Source of the DNA: Cellulomonas sp. S1-8
GTDB taxonomy: Bacteria > Actinomycetota > Actinomycetes > Actinomycetales > Cellulomonadaceae
Assembly (NCBI RefSeq): GCF_026184235.1
Contig: NZ_CP110806.1
Coordinates: 3,720,001 to 3,784,000, forward strand
DNA: 64,000 nucleotides
Direction of reading: 5' to 3'
Below are positions 41,481-49,232 of the stretch, one piece after another (position 1 is the stretch's first letter; every line of letters starts with the position of its first letter). The notes beneath the pieces were generated by a model. The model saw nothing but the letters and a program-made list of their open reading frames with translations. It was not told the DNA's origin and searched no databases. The position numbers were made by a program, and so were the translations under genes.

Positions 41481-41550
41481 CGAGCGCGGCACACGACTGC
41501 CGAGCGCGGGCGATACCTGTGCCGCGCTCGGCAGTCGTGTGCCGCGCTCG
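41481..41550. terminator. 29-bp perfect inverted-repeat hairpin
   Basis: CGAGCGCGGCACACGACTGC...CGAGCGCGG (41481-41509) is repeated as an exact reverse complement at 41522-41550 across a 12-nt loop. Each arm also contains the 9-mer CGAGCGCGG or its complement twice. It follows the ArsR gene stop (41568) and precedes the riboswitch. Confidence 0.85.
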
Positions 41551-41567
41551 GCGACGGAGGGCAGGGG

Positions 41568-41903
41568 TCAGGGGGTCGGGGACTCTGCGAGTCGTGCGAT
41601 CGCGGCGAGGCGCTCGTCCCAGCGGGCGCCGACCGCGTCGAGGGTGCGGGCGAGCAGGCCGAGGCGGGCGCCGACGGCCCGGTACCGCACCTCGCGGCCG
41701 ACGCGCACGGGCTCGACGAGCCCGACCTCGGCCAGCACCGCGAGGTGCTTGGCGATGGCCTGGCGGGTGACGGGCAGCCGGTCCGCGAGCGCGGAGGCGG
41801 ACGCCTCACCGCGCCCGACCTCGGTGAGCACCTGCCACCGGGTCTCGTCGCCCAGGGCGGCGCACACCGCGACCACCCGTGTCGTGTCGGTCGCCGACGT
41901 CAC
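41568..41903 (-). CDS. ArsR-family transcriptional regulator
   Basis: 111 residues, winged HTH: VAVCAALGDETRWQVLTEVGRG, then SALADRLPVTRQAIAKHLAVLAEVGLV, then VRVGREVRYRAV with a basic wing. The GTG at 41901-41903 overlaps the SRPBCC stop (GTGA), so it is second in a two-gene operon. ArsR-SRPBCC pairs are common in actinobacteria and plausible roles are stress or metal response, but the signal is unknown. No metal-binding Cys cluster (the usual CxC) is present. Confidence 0.88.
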   Translation of the reverse strand: MTSATDTTRVVAVCAALGDETRWQVLTEVGRGEASASALADRLPVTRQAIAKHLAVLAEVGLVEPVRVGREVRYRAVGARLGLLARTLDAVGARWDERLAAIARLAESPTP

Positions 41904-42370
41904 GCCGGCACCCCGCCGTGGACCAGCTCGACGAGCTCGTCGAGCTCGGACGTCCAGCCGCCGCGGTGGTCCTCGAGCTGCCGCAGCCGCTCGTCGCCGA
42001 GCTGGTCGAACCCGGTCTCGACGACGGTGAGCAGCGTGCCCGTGCCGTCGGGCAGGAGCGTGAACGTCGCGGTCAGGTCGGTGCCGGCGGTGAGCTCCCC
42101 GCCGCAGCCCGGCCACGCGAACGCGAAGCGGCGCGGCGGGTCGTACGCCTCGATGCGCAACGGGACGTCGTCCTGCCCGTCCCACCCGAGGGAGCCGATG
42201 CCGCCGACGCGCAGGTCGGGCAGGGAGGCGCGCTGGCCGAACCACTGGGCGACGAGGTCCTCCCGGGTGAGGACCTCGAAGACGCGGGCGGGCGGGGCGT
42301 CGACGCGGATGGTGCGGGTGACGGTCGAGGTGGCGTCGTCGATCGTGGCGGCGGTCTGGTGCGTGGTCAT
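41900..42370 (-). CDS. SRPBCC (AHSA1/ START-like) protein
   Basis: 156 residues, helix-grip fold with a hydrophobic pocket. AHSA1-type motifs: TRTIRVDAPPARVFEVLTREDLVAQWFG, LRIEAYDPPRRFAFAWPG, TGTLLTVVETGFDQLGDERL, and the C-terminal helix WTSELDELVELV. ATG 42370. First gene of an operon with the ArsR gene, which likely controls it through the GTTGC sites before the ATG. Could bind a small hydrophobic ligand. Confidence 0.88.
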   Translation of the reverse strand: MTTHQTAATIDDATSTVTRTIRVDAPPARVFEVLTREDLVAQWFGQRASLPDLRVGGIGSLGWDGQDDVPLRIEAYDPPRRFAFAWPGCGGELTAGTDLTATFTLLPDGTGTLLTVVETGFDQLGDERLRQLEDHRGGWTSELDELVELVHGGVPA

Positions 42371-42385
42371 GGCGGGCTCCTTGTG

Positions 42386-42451
42386 TGCAACTGTTCTGTT
42401 GCATTAGAGCGTGCCACCGTCCCTGGCGTTGCGCAACCCCCAGGTTGCAAC
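42386..42451. promoter_or_regulatory. ArsR-type operator cluster (TTGCAAC motif)
   Basis: TGCAAC, 6 nt, GTTGCA at 42386-42403, then GTTGCGCAAC at 42428-42437 and GTTGCAAC at 42444-42451, all variants of one 8-bp palindrome. They lie before the SRPBCC-ArsR start, in the divergent region shared with the AEC transporter, and are likely sites for the ArsR protein. Confidence 0.6.
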
Positions 42452-42545
42452 AGAGCGCACCGCCCCCGAAACCCCCGTGCGAGGATCGACGAGTGACACC
42501 GAGCGCCTCGATGTCCGCCCCGCCCCCGGCCCGGCGGACGCGCTG

Positions 42546-43592
42546 ATGTCCGCGGTCCTGACCGCCCTGGGCACCATGGGCGCCGTCGTCGCGCTCGGCT
42601 GGGTGCTGGGCAGGTGGCGCGTGCTGGGCGAGCGCGCCGCGCCGGTGCTCGCGCGCGTCGTCTTCGCCGTCGCCGCACCCGCGCTGCTGCTGTCCACCGT
42701 CGCGCACGCCGACCTGCACCTGCTCGTGTCCCGCACGGCCCTCGTCACGTGGGTGAGCACGGCGCTGGTCGCGGTGCTGGCGGTCGTCGTCCTGCGGTTC
42801 GCGTGGCGCCGACCCGCGGCCGACGTCACGGTCGGCACGCTCGTCTCGTCCTACGTCAACGCGGGCAACGTCGGGCTGCCGCTCGCGGTGTACCTGCTCG
42901 ACGACCCCGTCGCCGTCGTCCCGACCCTCCTGTTCCAGCTCCTGGTGCTGGCCCCGATCGCGTTCACGGTCCTCGACGCCCACGCCACCCCCACCGACCG
43001 GACCACCACTCACCGTTCGACCCCCGTGGCGGGGACCCCCGTTCCGGTCGGCGTGGAGGGGGGTGGCGAGCGGGACGCGGGTCACCGTCCCGACGGGGGG
43101 TCGGGGAGCCGGGTTCCGGTCGGGTTGCGGGTCGGTGCGGTCGTGCGACGGACGCTCAGCAACCCGATCATCGTCGCGACGCTCACCGGCCTCGTCCTGG
43201 CAGCCCTGCCGTGGTCGCTGCCCGAGGTCGTGTACGAGCCGTTCGCCCTGGTGGGTGCCGCGGCGGCGCCGCTCGCGCTCATCACGTTCGGCATGTCGCT
43301 CGCGGTCCCCCGGACACCGGGTGGCGCGGCCCCCCGGCGCGACCTGGCTCTGGCCGTCGGCCTGCGCTCCGTCGTGCACCCGGTGCTGACGTGGGGCGTC
43401 GGCACCGCGCTCGGCCTGCCCGCGCCCGCCCTGCTCGCCGTCGTCGCGATGGCCGCCCTGCCGACGGCCCAGAACGTGCTGGTCTACGCGATGCAGTACC
43501 GCCACGGCGAGGCGCTCGCGCGCGACACCGGCCTGGCGACGACGATCCTGTGCGTCCCGGTGCTGCTGGTGGTCGCGGCGACGCTGGGCTGA
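42546..43592 (+). CDS. AEC-family membrane transporter with repeat insertion
   Basis: 348 residues, auxin-efflux-carrier-type fold with 9-10 hydrophobic segments. VVPTLLFQLLVLAPIAFTVLDA (end of TM5) leads to a 45-residue hydrophilic loop (about 148-193) made of two 64-bp palindromic elements, then LSNPIIVATLTGLVLAALPW resumes the membrane part. NAGNVGLPLAVYLL and LITFGMSLAVPR are typical of the family. ATG 42546. Substrates are organic anions or weak acids. Because the insert lies in the central cytoplasmic loop and the frame is kept, the transporter may still work. Confidence 0.82.
   Translation: MSAVLTALGTMGAVVALGWVLGRWRVLGERAAPVLARVVFAVAAPALLLSTVAHADLHLLVSRTALVTWVSTALVAVLAVVVLRFAWRRPAADVTVGTLVSSYVNAGNVGLPLAVYLLDDPVAVVPTLLFQLLVLAPIAFTVLDAHATPTDRTTTHRSTPVAGTPVPVGVEGGGERDAGHRPDGGSGSRVPVGLRVGAVVRRTLSNPIIVATLTGLVLAALPWSLPEVVYEPFALVGAAAAPLALITFGMSLAVPRTPGGAAPRRDLALAVGLRSVVHPVLTWGVGTALGLPAPALLAVVAMAALPTAQNVLVYAMQYRHGEALARDTGLATTILCVPVLLVVAATLG
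42991..43124. repeat. Two 64-bp palindromic elements inside the AEC gene
   Basis: Copies at about 42991-43056 and 43062-43124. They share the (C)CGACCGGA start and GTTCCGGTCGG end of the elements at 38147-38420 and 22125-22188. They encode the poorly conserved loop of the transporter. Confidence 0.65.
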
Positions 43593-43652
43593 GGGGGGCA
43601 CCGCGTCCCCACCGCCGGCGATCCCCGTCCCTCTCCCCGCCGTCCACGCCCT

Positions 43653-43737
43653 GGGACGGGTACGTCGCGAGACCGGGCTGAGTCGTCGTCTCGGCTCGGG
43701 ACGACGACCCAGCCCGGTCTCGCCACGCGCCCGTCCC
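43653..43737. terminator. Long intergenic hairpin
   Basis: GGGACGGGTACGTCGCGAGA... (43653-43690) pairs with the reverse of 43700-43737; 34 of 38 positions. It lies between the convergent AEC and XRE-cupin genes, so it could stop both. A diverged relative of the left arm is in 34740-34800. Confidence 0.75.
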
Positions 43738-43746
43738 GCGATGCGG

Positions 43747-44337
43747 TCAGGCGTCGCGGCGGCGCGGACGGGCGCGGACGTGCATGCGCTCCCCCTGGGG
43801 GCCGTAGAGCGCGAGCACCTCGACAAGGCCGTCGGAGACGTTGCCGAGCCAGTGCGGCACGCGGGTGTCGAACTCCGCTGCCTCGCCGCCGACGAGGTCG
43901 AGGGTGCGACCCCCGAGGACGAGGCGCAGCGTCCCGCTCAGGACGTAGAGCCACTCGTACCCGTCGTGGACGCGCGGCTCGCCGACCTCGGCGGGTGTGC
44001 GCGGGGGGTACACGAGGCGGTAGGCCCGCGGCCCCTCGGTGCGGCGGCTCAGCGGGACGTACGTGACGCCGTGCCGGACGGTCGGGTGGAGCGGGACGCG
44101 CGGGTCGTCGCCGGCGGGGACGTCGACGAGCTCGTCGATCGTCACCTCGTGGAAGCGCGCGAGGGGCAGCAGCAGCTCGAGCGTCGGGCGGCGCAGGCCG
44201 GACTCGAGGCGCGACAGCGTGCTGACGGAGATGCCGGTGGCGCCGGCCACGTCGGCGAGCGTCGCCTCGCGCTGCTCACGCAGCGCGCGCAGGCGGGGGC
44301 CGACCGTGTCGAGCACGGCACCGAGGTCGTCGTCCAT
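43747..44337 (-). CDS. XRE-family regulator with cupin domain
   Basis: 196 residues. N-terminal HTH_3 at about 10-65 (LRALREQREATLADVAGATGISVSTLSRLESGLRRP), then a cupin domain at about 110-180 (YEWLYVLSGTLRLVLGG, GEAAEFDTRVPHWLGNVSDG). Such XRE-cupin proteins sense a small molecule and repress adjacent genes. ATG 44337. It faces away from the oxidoreductase gene at 44404, 66 bp apart, so it is its likely regulator. Confidence 0.9.
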   Translation of the reverse strand: MDDDLGAVLDTVGPRLRALREQREATLADVAGATGISVSTLSRLESGLRRPTLELLLPLARFHEVTIDELVDVPAGDDPRVPLHPTVRHGVTYVPLSRRTEGPRAYRLVYPPRTPAEVGEPRVHDGYEWLYVLSGTLRLVLGGRTLDLVGGEAAEFDTRVPHWLGNVSDGLVEVLALYGPQGERMHVRARPRRRDA

Positions 44338-44403
44338 GGATCCAGTTTGCCGACATGGCAACGCTACTTGTCAAGACGGCACGGCGCGCGGCACTCTCGG
44401 GAC

Positions 44404-45402
44404 ATGGCGAACGCACCCCTGACACCCGACCCCGTCGACGTCCTCGTGCTCGGCGGCGGGGCCGCCGGCCTGTCCGCCGCGCTGAGCCTCGGTCGCTCGC
44501 GCCGCACCGTGCGCGTCCTCGACGCCGGCGAGCCCCGCAACGCCACGTCCCCGCACGCGCACAACCTGCTGACGCACGACGGCACCCCGCCGGCCGAGCT
44601 CCTCGCGGCCGGCCGGGCCGAGGTCGCGCGCTACGGCGTCGAGGTCGCCGCGACCCGCGTCGTCGCCGCACGCGCCGTGGCAGCCGACGACGACGCACCG
44701 ACCGAGCCCGCGTTCGAGGTCGACACCGCCGACGGCGCGACGCACCGCGCCCGCCGCGTCGTCGTCGCCACGGGCATGCGGGACGTCCTGCCCGACGTGC
44801 CCGGACTGGCCGGACGCTGGGGCCGCGACGTCCTGCACTGCCCGTACTGCCACGGCTGGGAGGTGCGCGACCGCACGCTCGCGGTGCTGGCGACCGGGCC
44901 GCGCGCGGTGCACATGGCGCTGCTCGTCCGCCAGCTCAGCGCGGACGTCACGCTGCTGCTGAACGACGCGTTCACGCCCGACGCCGAGCAGCAGGCCGAC
45001 CTCGCGGCGCGCGGCGTCCGCGTCGTCACCGGCCGGGTCTCCCGCGCGCGCACCACGGACGACGCGCTCACGGCCCTGGTCCTCGCCGACGACGAGGTCG
45101 TCGCGTGCGACGCCGTGTTCGTCGGCACGCGCGCCCTGCTCGACGACACCCTCGTCGACGGCCTCGGCCTGGCGACCGCCCCGCTCGACTTCGCGGGCGA
45201 GGACGTCGGCCGCGCCGTCACCGTCGACGCGACGGGTGCGACGTCCGTGCCCGGCGTGTGGGCTGCGGGCAACGTGACGGGCCCGCAGCACGCCCTCGCG
45301 TCGAGCATCGCCGCGGGCTCCCTCGCGGGCGCCCACGTCAACGCGTCCCTCGTCCTCGCCGACCTCGCCTACGCCCGCAGCAGCACCGCCGCCGCCGCCT
45401 GA
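44404..45402 (+). CDS. Thioredoxin-reductase-like FAD-dependent oxidoreductase
   Basis: 332 residues. FAD/NAD(P)-binding protein: VLVLGGGAAGLSAALSLGRS (dinucleotide fold), a redox CPYC motif in HCPYCHGWEV at about 142, and VTVDATGATSVPGVWAAGNV near the end. In actinobacteria such proteins sit beside XRE-cupin and methyltransferase genes, as here. The substrate or partner thioredoxin is unknown. ATG 44404. Confidence 0.9.
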   Translation: MANAPLTPDPVDVLVLGGGAAGLSAALSLGRSRRTVRVLDAGEPRNATSPHAHNLLTHDGTPPAELLAAGRAEVARYGVEVAATRVVAARAVAADDDAPTEPAFEVDTADGATHRARRVVVATGMRDVLPDVPGLAGRWGRDVLHCPYCHGWEVRDRTLAVLATGPRAVHMALLVRQLSADVTLLLNDAFTPDAEQQADLAARGVRVVTGRVSRARTTDDALTALVLADDEVVACDAVFVGTRALLDDTLVDGLGLATAPLDFAGEDVGRAVTVDATGATSVPGVWAAGNVTGPQHALASSIAAGSLAGAHVNASLVLADLAYARSSTAAAA

Positions 45403-45406
45403 TCCT

Positions 45407-45479
45407 GGGGCTGGATCGACCTCTCGCGAGAGGTCGATCCAGCCCCACCCCCTGGGCGCGAGACGTCGATCCAGCCCCT
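45407..45479. terminator. Three-arm palindromic hairpin element
   Basis: GGGGCTGGATCGACCTCTCG (45407-45426) followed directly by its exact reverse complement (45427-45446), so a 40-bp perfect palindrome. A second right arm, CGTCGATCCAGCCCC, follows at 45464-45478. The same three-arm build occurs at 49233-49304. It is between the oxidoreductase and methyltransferase genes, in one transcript direction. Confidence 0.8.
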
Positions 45480-45501
45480 CATCCACGTCAGGAGAACCCC
45501 C

Positions 45502-46140
45502 GTGCACGACCACCAGCACCGCACCGACCAGATCCCCGACGACACCGAGCTCGACCCCGCCTGGTGGGAGGAGCGCTACCGCGCGCACGACCAGCTCTGG
45601 AGCGGGCGGGTCAACGCCTCGCTCGTCGAGCTGGCGTCGCACCTGACCCCCGGGACGGCGCTCGACGCGGGCGCCGGCGAGGGCGGTGACGCCGTGTGGC
45701 TCGCGGAGCGCGGTTGGACCGTGACCGCGGTCGACGCCTCCCGGACCGCGCTCGACCGGGGCGCGGCGGAGGCGGCGCGGCGCGGGCTCGCGGCGACGTG
45801 GGTGGAGGCGGACCTGCGCACGTGGGACCCGCCCGCGCGGTACGACCTGGTCACGTCGCACTACCTGCACGCCGAGAGCGGGCGCGGCTGGGGCTGGCTC
45901 GCGGACGCGGTCGCGCCGGGCGGGACGCTGCTCGTCGTCGGGCACGACCTGTCCGACCTGGACGGCCCGGTGCCGCGGCCGCACCTGGCGCGGCTGGGGT
46001 ACACCCCGGAGCAGATCGCCGCCGACCTCGACCCTGCGCAGTGGACGTCGATCGACCCGCGCGTCCTGGCACGCACGATCGACCACGAGGGCACGGCGGT
46101 CACGGTCCGTGACGCAGTTCTGGTCGCGCACCGCCGCTGA
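45502..46140 (+). CDS. Class I SAM-dependent methyltransferase
   Basis: 212 residues. Rossmann motifs: ALDAGAGEGGDAVWLAERGW (SAM-binding Gly-rich loop), VTAVDASRTAL (acidic end of beta-2), VEADLRTWDP, and YDLVTSHYLH. GTG 45502 with GGAG 7-8 nt upstream. It follows the FAD oxidoreductase and likely shares its regulation by the XRE-cupin protein. The methyl acceptor is unknown; the family includes thiol and metalloid methyltransferases, which would fit a detoxification role. Confidence 0.85.
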   Translation: MHDHQHRTDQIPDDTELDPAWWEERYRAHDQLWSGRVNASLVELASHLTPGTALDAGAGEGGDAVWLAERGWTVTAVDASRTALDRGAAEAARRGLAATWVEADLRTWDPPARYDLVTSHYLHAESGRGWGWLADAVAPGGTLLVVGHDLSDLDGPVPRPHLARLGYTPEQIAADLDPAQWTSIDPRVLARTIDHEGTAVTVRDAVLVAHRR

Positions 46141-46164
46141 CGGGCCCCCAGGGGGCCGACCAAG

Positions 46165-46213
46165 AAAGTGTGAAGAGTTGTTGCCGGGGAGCGGCAACAA
46201 CTCTCCACACTTT
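46165..46213. terminator. Bidirectional terminator hairpin, family 1, second copy
   Basis: AAAGTGTGAAGAGTTGTTGCC (46165-46185) pairs with GGCAACAACTCTCCACACTTT (46193-46213), then TTTT. It separates the convergent methyltransferase and GH42 genes. It matches the hairpin at 9812-9856 in 16 of 19 left-arm bases. Confidence 0.85.
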
Positions 46214-46226
46214 TCCTGGCTGAGGG

Positions 46227-48188
46227 TCAGGCCCCGTTGGCCGGCAGGATCTGGGCGTCGTGGGGGGCCAGCGCGACGGTCCGGCCCGCGACGTCGAGCG
46301 TCACCGGTTCCCCCGTGTGGTTGACGACGACCAGCCGGTCCCCGCGGCGCACGGCCTCGACGCCCACGACGGGCGACGGGAACAGGGCGGGGACGTCGGC
46401 GTCGGTCAGCAGCCGGTCGACGAGGGCGTCGAGGACCTCGGCCGACGGCTGCGTGCCGACGTACCACGCGACGCCGTCGCCGTGGTCGCGGCGCGTGACG
46501 GCCGCACCGCCGGCGGCGTACCCGTCGGCGAACGTCGCGACGACCTGTGCGTCCTCGACGACGAGCACGTCCTGCCAGAGCGACGCCGCCCCGGCGAGGT
46601 CGCCGGCCAGCCGCAGGCCGCCGCCCGGCGACCCGCCGGGGCCCGCGGTCGGCGCGAGCTCCTCGACGCGCACGCCCAGCGTCGCCTGCAGCGGGCCGAG
46701 GTACCCGCCCAGGTAGATGCGCAGGTCCTCGTCGACGATCGCCGACGCGTACGTCACGACGAGGTGCCCGCCGCCGCGCACGTACGCGTCGAGCGCGTCG
46801 AGGTCGGCACGCCGCGCGACGTGCTGCACGGGGACCACGACGAGGTCGTAGCCCACGAGGTCGGCACCCGCCCGGACGACGTCGACCGTGACCCCGCGCC
46901 GCAGGAACGGCGCGTACCAGTCGCAGAACCGCTCGACGTACTCCACGCGGGTCGGCAGCGCGCCCTGCTCGAGGGCCCACCACGAGTCCCAGTCCATGAC
47001 GACGGCGACGCGCGCGGGGACGGGTGTGCCGACCAGGTCCGACAGACCCGTCAGCTCCTCGCCCAGCGCGGCGACGTCCCGGAAGAGCCGGGAGTCGGGG
47101 CCGGCGTGCGGCACCATCGCCGAGTGGAAGCGCTCGGCTCCTGACGCGGACTGGCGCCACTGGAAGTGCAGGACACCGTCCGCGCCGCGGGCGACGGCCT
47201 GCAGCGACTGGGCACGGTGCTCCCCCCGGGGACGCGGCGCGTTGCGGGGGCGCCAGTTGACGGCGCTGGTCGACTGCTCCATGAGCAGCCACGGCCGCCC
47301 CTCGCCGAGCCCGCGCACGAGGTCGCGCTCCGCGGCGAGGCGCACGTACGCGGCGGGGTCGGCGGGGTCCGGGTAGGCGTCGTCGCTGACGACGTCGACG
47401 TACGGCGCCCACGCCCAGTAGTCCGCCCCCTCGAAGAAGCCCATGAAGTTGGTCGTGATCGGCACGTCGGGGCTGTGCCGGCGGATCACCTCGACCTCCG
47501 CGCGGTGCAGCGCGAGCATCGCGTCCGAGCTGAACCGGCGGAAGTCGATCAGCTGCGTCGGGTTGCGGGACGCCGGCGCGGCGGACGGGACGCCGACCTC
47601 GTCGATCGACCCGTACCGCTGCGACCAGAACTCCGTGCCCCACGCGCGGTTCAGCTCCTCGACGCTGCCGTAGCGGCGCTCGAGCCACGTGCGGAACGCG
47701 GCGGCGCTGTGCGCGTCGTACGAGCGCGACACCTGGCAGCCGTACTCGTTGTTGACGTGCCACATCTCCAGCGCGGGGTGGTCCGCGTAGCGGGACGCGA
47801 CCTGCTCCACGAGCGCGAGGGCGTGCCGCCGGTAGTCGGGCGACGACGGCGAGTAGTGCTGCCGTGACCCGAAGGCCAGCCGCACACCGTCCTGCGTGAC
47901 GGGCAGCGAGTCCGGGTACCGCAGGGAGAACCAGGCCGGTGGGGACGCGGTCGCGGTCGCCAGGACGACGCGGACGCCGCCGGCGTGCAGCCGGCCCATC
48001 ACGTCGTCGAGCCACGCGAAGTCGTACTCGCCGGGGCGCGGCTCGAGGCGGGACCACGAGAACACGCCGACCGTGGCCGTGGTGACGTGGGCGTCGCGCA
48101 TGAGACGCACGTCCTCGTCCCACACGTCCTGCGGCCACTGCTCGGGGTTGTAGTCGGCGCCGTAGCGGATGCGGGCGTCAGTGGGCAC
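46227..48188 (-). CDS. GH42 beta-galactosidase, second gene (cysteine-poor type)
   Basis: 653 residues, cytoplasmic. YGADYNPEQWP opens it, as in the first GH42. The acid/base is E148 in HVNNEYG and the nucleophile is E304 in LLMEQSTS. The metal-site cysteines of the 9872-11905 enzyme are missing here: HNHC is RQHY, and only C151 remains in the CYCPLC segment. The two proteins therefore belong to different GH42 branches and may differ in substrate, for example beta-1,4-galactan against galactosyl side chains. GTG 48186-48188 with AGGAGG at 8 nt. It appears to be transcribed alone, with an operator-like site at 48300. Confidence 0.95.
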   Translation of the reverse strand: MPTDARIRYGADYNPEQWPQDVWDEDVRLMRDAHVTTATVGVFSWSRLEPRPGEYDFAWLDDVMGRLHAGGVRVVLATATASPPAWFSLRYPDSLPVTQDGVRLAFGSRQHYSPSSPDYRRHALALVEQVASRYADHPALEMWHVNNEYGCQVSRSYDAHSAAAFRTWLERRYGSVEELNRAWGTEFWSQRYGSIDEVGVPSAAPASRNPTQLIDFRRFSSDAMLALHRAEVEVIRRHSPDVPITTNFMGFFEGADYWAWAPYVDVVSDDAYPDPADPAAYVRLAAERDLVRGLGEGRPWLLMEQSTSAVNWRPRNAPRPRGEHRAQSLQAVARGADGVLHFQWRQSASGAERFHSAMVPHAGPDSRLFRDVAALGEELTGLSDLVGTPVPARVAVVMDWDSWWALEQGALPTRVEYVERFCDWYAPFLRRGVTVDVVRAGADLVGYDLVVVPVQHVARRADLDALDAYVRGGGHLVVTYASAIVDEDLRIYLGGYLGPLQATLGVRVEELAPTAGPGGSPGGGLRLAGDLAGAASLWQDVLVVEDAQVVATFADGYAAGGAAVTRRDHGDGVAWYVGTQPSAEVLDALVDRLLTDADVPALFPSPVVGVEAVRRGDRLVVVNHTGEPVTLDVAGRTVALAPHDAQILPANGA

Positions 48189-48299
48189 GGCATGTCCTCC
48201 TGGGACGGCGCGGCGGGCCGGGACGGGCGCCGTGCGGGTGGGGCGTCGTCGCCCCGCCTCCGCGGGCCCGCTCCGGCGGCGTCTCGGCTGAAGGTGGCG

Positions 48300-48313
48300 T
48301 GTGAACGCTAACA
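48300..48313. promoter_or_regulatory. LacI-type operator-like site before GH42
   Basis: TGTGAACGCTAACA is a 14-bp imperfect palindrome (10 of 14), about 112 bp before the GTG start of the second GH42. It shares TGTGAACGCT with the site at 24704-24716. Confidence 0.45.
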
Positions 48314-48424
48314 GGAGTCGCGACGGTGGTCACCGATCGCGGGATCCGACGCCCCTGCCCGTACGTTGGGACCAGCAGCGGGCGCCCGACGGCGCCACCC
48401 GACGACATGAGACGAGCAGCACGC

Positions 48425-49204
48425 ATGAGCAGCACCCCGGGAGTCCTCCAGGCCACCGACATCTGGGCCGGGTACGGCGGGGACCCGGTCCTCGCGGGCA
48501 TCGACCTCACGCTGCGCCCCGGTGACGCGGTCGGCGTGCTCGGCCGCTCCGGCGTCGGCAAGACGACCCTCCTGGAGATCCTCGGCGGCGCCCTGGGACC
48601 CGGCCAGGGGCGCGTCACGCTCGACGGCGTGCCCGTCGGCAAGACCCCCCGGCGGCGGCGCAAGGACGTCAAGGCGCGGCTGCGCCTCGTGCACCAGAAC
48701 GGCATGGCCGGCATGGACGTGCAGCGCACGGTCGAGCAGACGGTGCTCGACGCGTTCACCGAGGCCCGCAAGGCCGGCCGGACCACCGACCACGACGTGG
48801 AGTCCGCGTTCGCGATCGTGGGCCTGCCCATCCGGTTCGTCACGCGACGCGTGGGGACGCTGTCGGGCGGTGAGCGGCAGCGCCTCGCGATCGTGCGCGC
48901 GCTCGCGACGCGTCCCGACCTGGTCCTGCTCGACGAGCCGCTGACGGCCGTCGACCCGTCGATGCGGGAGGACCTCGCCGACGACATCCGCGCCCTGGTC
49001 CGTGCCGACGGCATCGGTCTGCTGGTGGCGTCGCACGACGTCCACCTGCTCGAGCGCCTGACGGACACCGTCCACGTGCTCGCCGAGGGCCGCCTCGTCG
49101 AGTCCGGGCCCCTGCGCGACCTGCTGCGCGACCCCCAGCACCCCGACACGCGCGGCATCGCCGAGTCCCTGCCCGAGGCGGTCGGCGGCCGGCCCCCGAG
49201 CTGA
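48425..49204 (+). CDS. Orphan ABC transporter ATPase (DppF/OppF type)
   Basis: 259 residues. Walker A GRSGVGKTT, Q-loop VHQNGMAGMD, signature LSGGERQR, Walker B LVLLDEPLTAVD, H-loop VASHDVHLLERL. The DppF/NikE class normally has the partner permeases and binding protein nearby, but none is in this stretch, so it must work with components encoded elsewhere or act alone. ATG 48425; the ATG at 48407 is a less likely start. C-terminal RDPQHPDTRGIAESLPEA matches the substrate-independent tail of that class. Confidence 0.82.
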   Translation: MSSTPGVLQATDIWAGYGGDPVLAGIDLTLRPGDAVGVLGRSGVGKTTLLEILGGALGPGQGRVTLDGVPVGKTPRRRRKDVKARLRLVHQNGMAGMDVQRTVEQTVLDAFTEARKAGRTTDHDVESAFAIVGLPIRFVTRRVGTLSGGERQRLAIVRALATRPDLVLLDEPLTAVDPSMREDLADDIRALVRADGIGLLVASHDVHLLERLTDTVHVLAEGRLVESGPLRDLLRDPQHPDTRGIAESLPEAVGGRPPS

Positions 49205-49232
49205 CCCGGGGCGGACAGCACCCGCAACGCCC

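Noticed and set aside
41901..43826. A large minus-strand reading across the AEC transporter
   Set aside because: Antisense to the transporter with membrane segments and joined to the real ArsR gene by chance.
44371..48138. A 1255-codon open reading on the minus strand
   Set aside because: It runs out of frame through the GH42 gene and antisense to the methyltransferase and oxidoreductase genes. No motifs.
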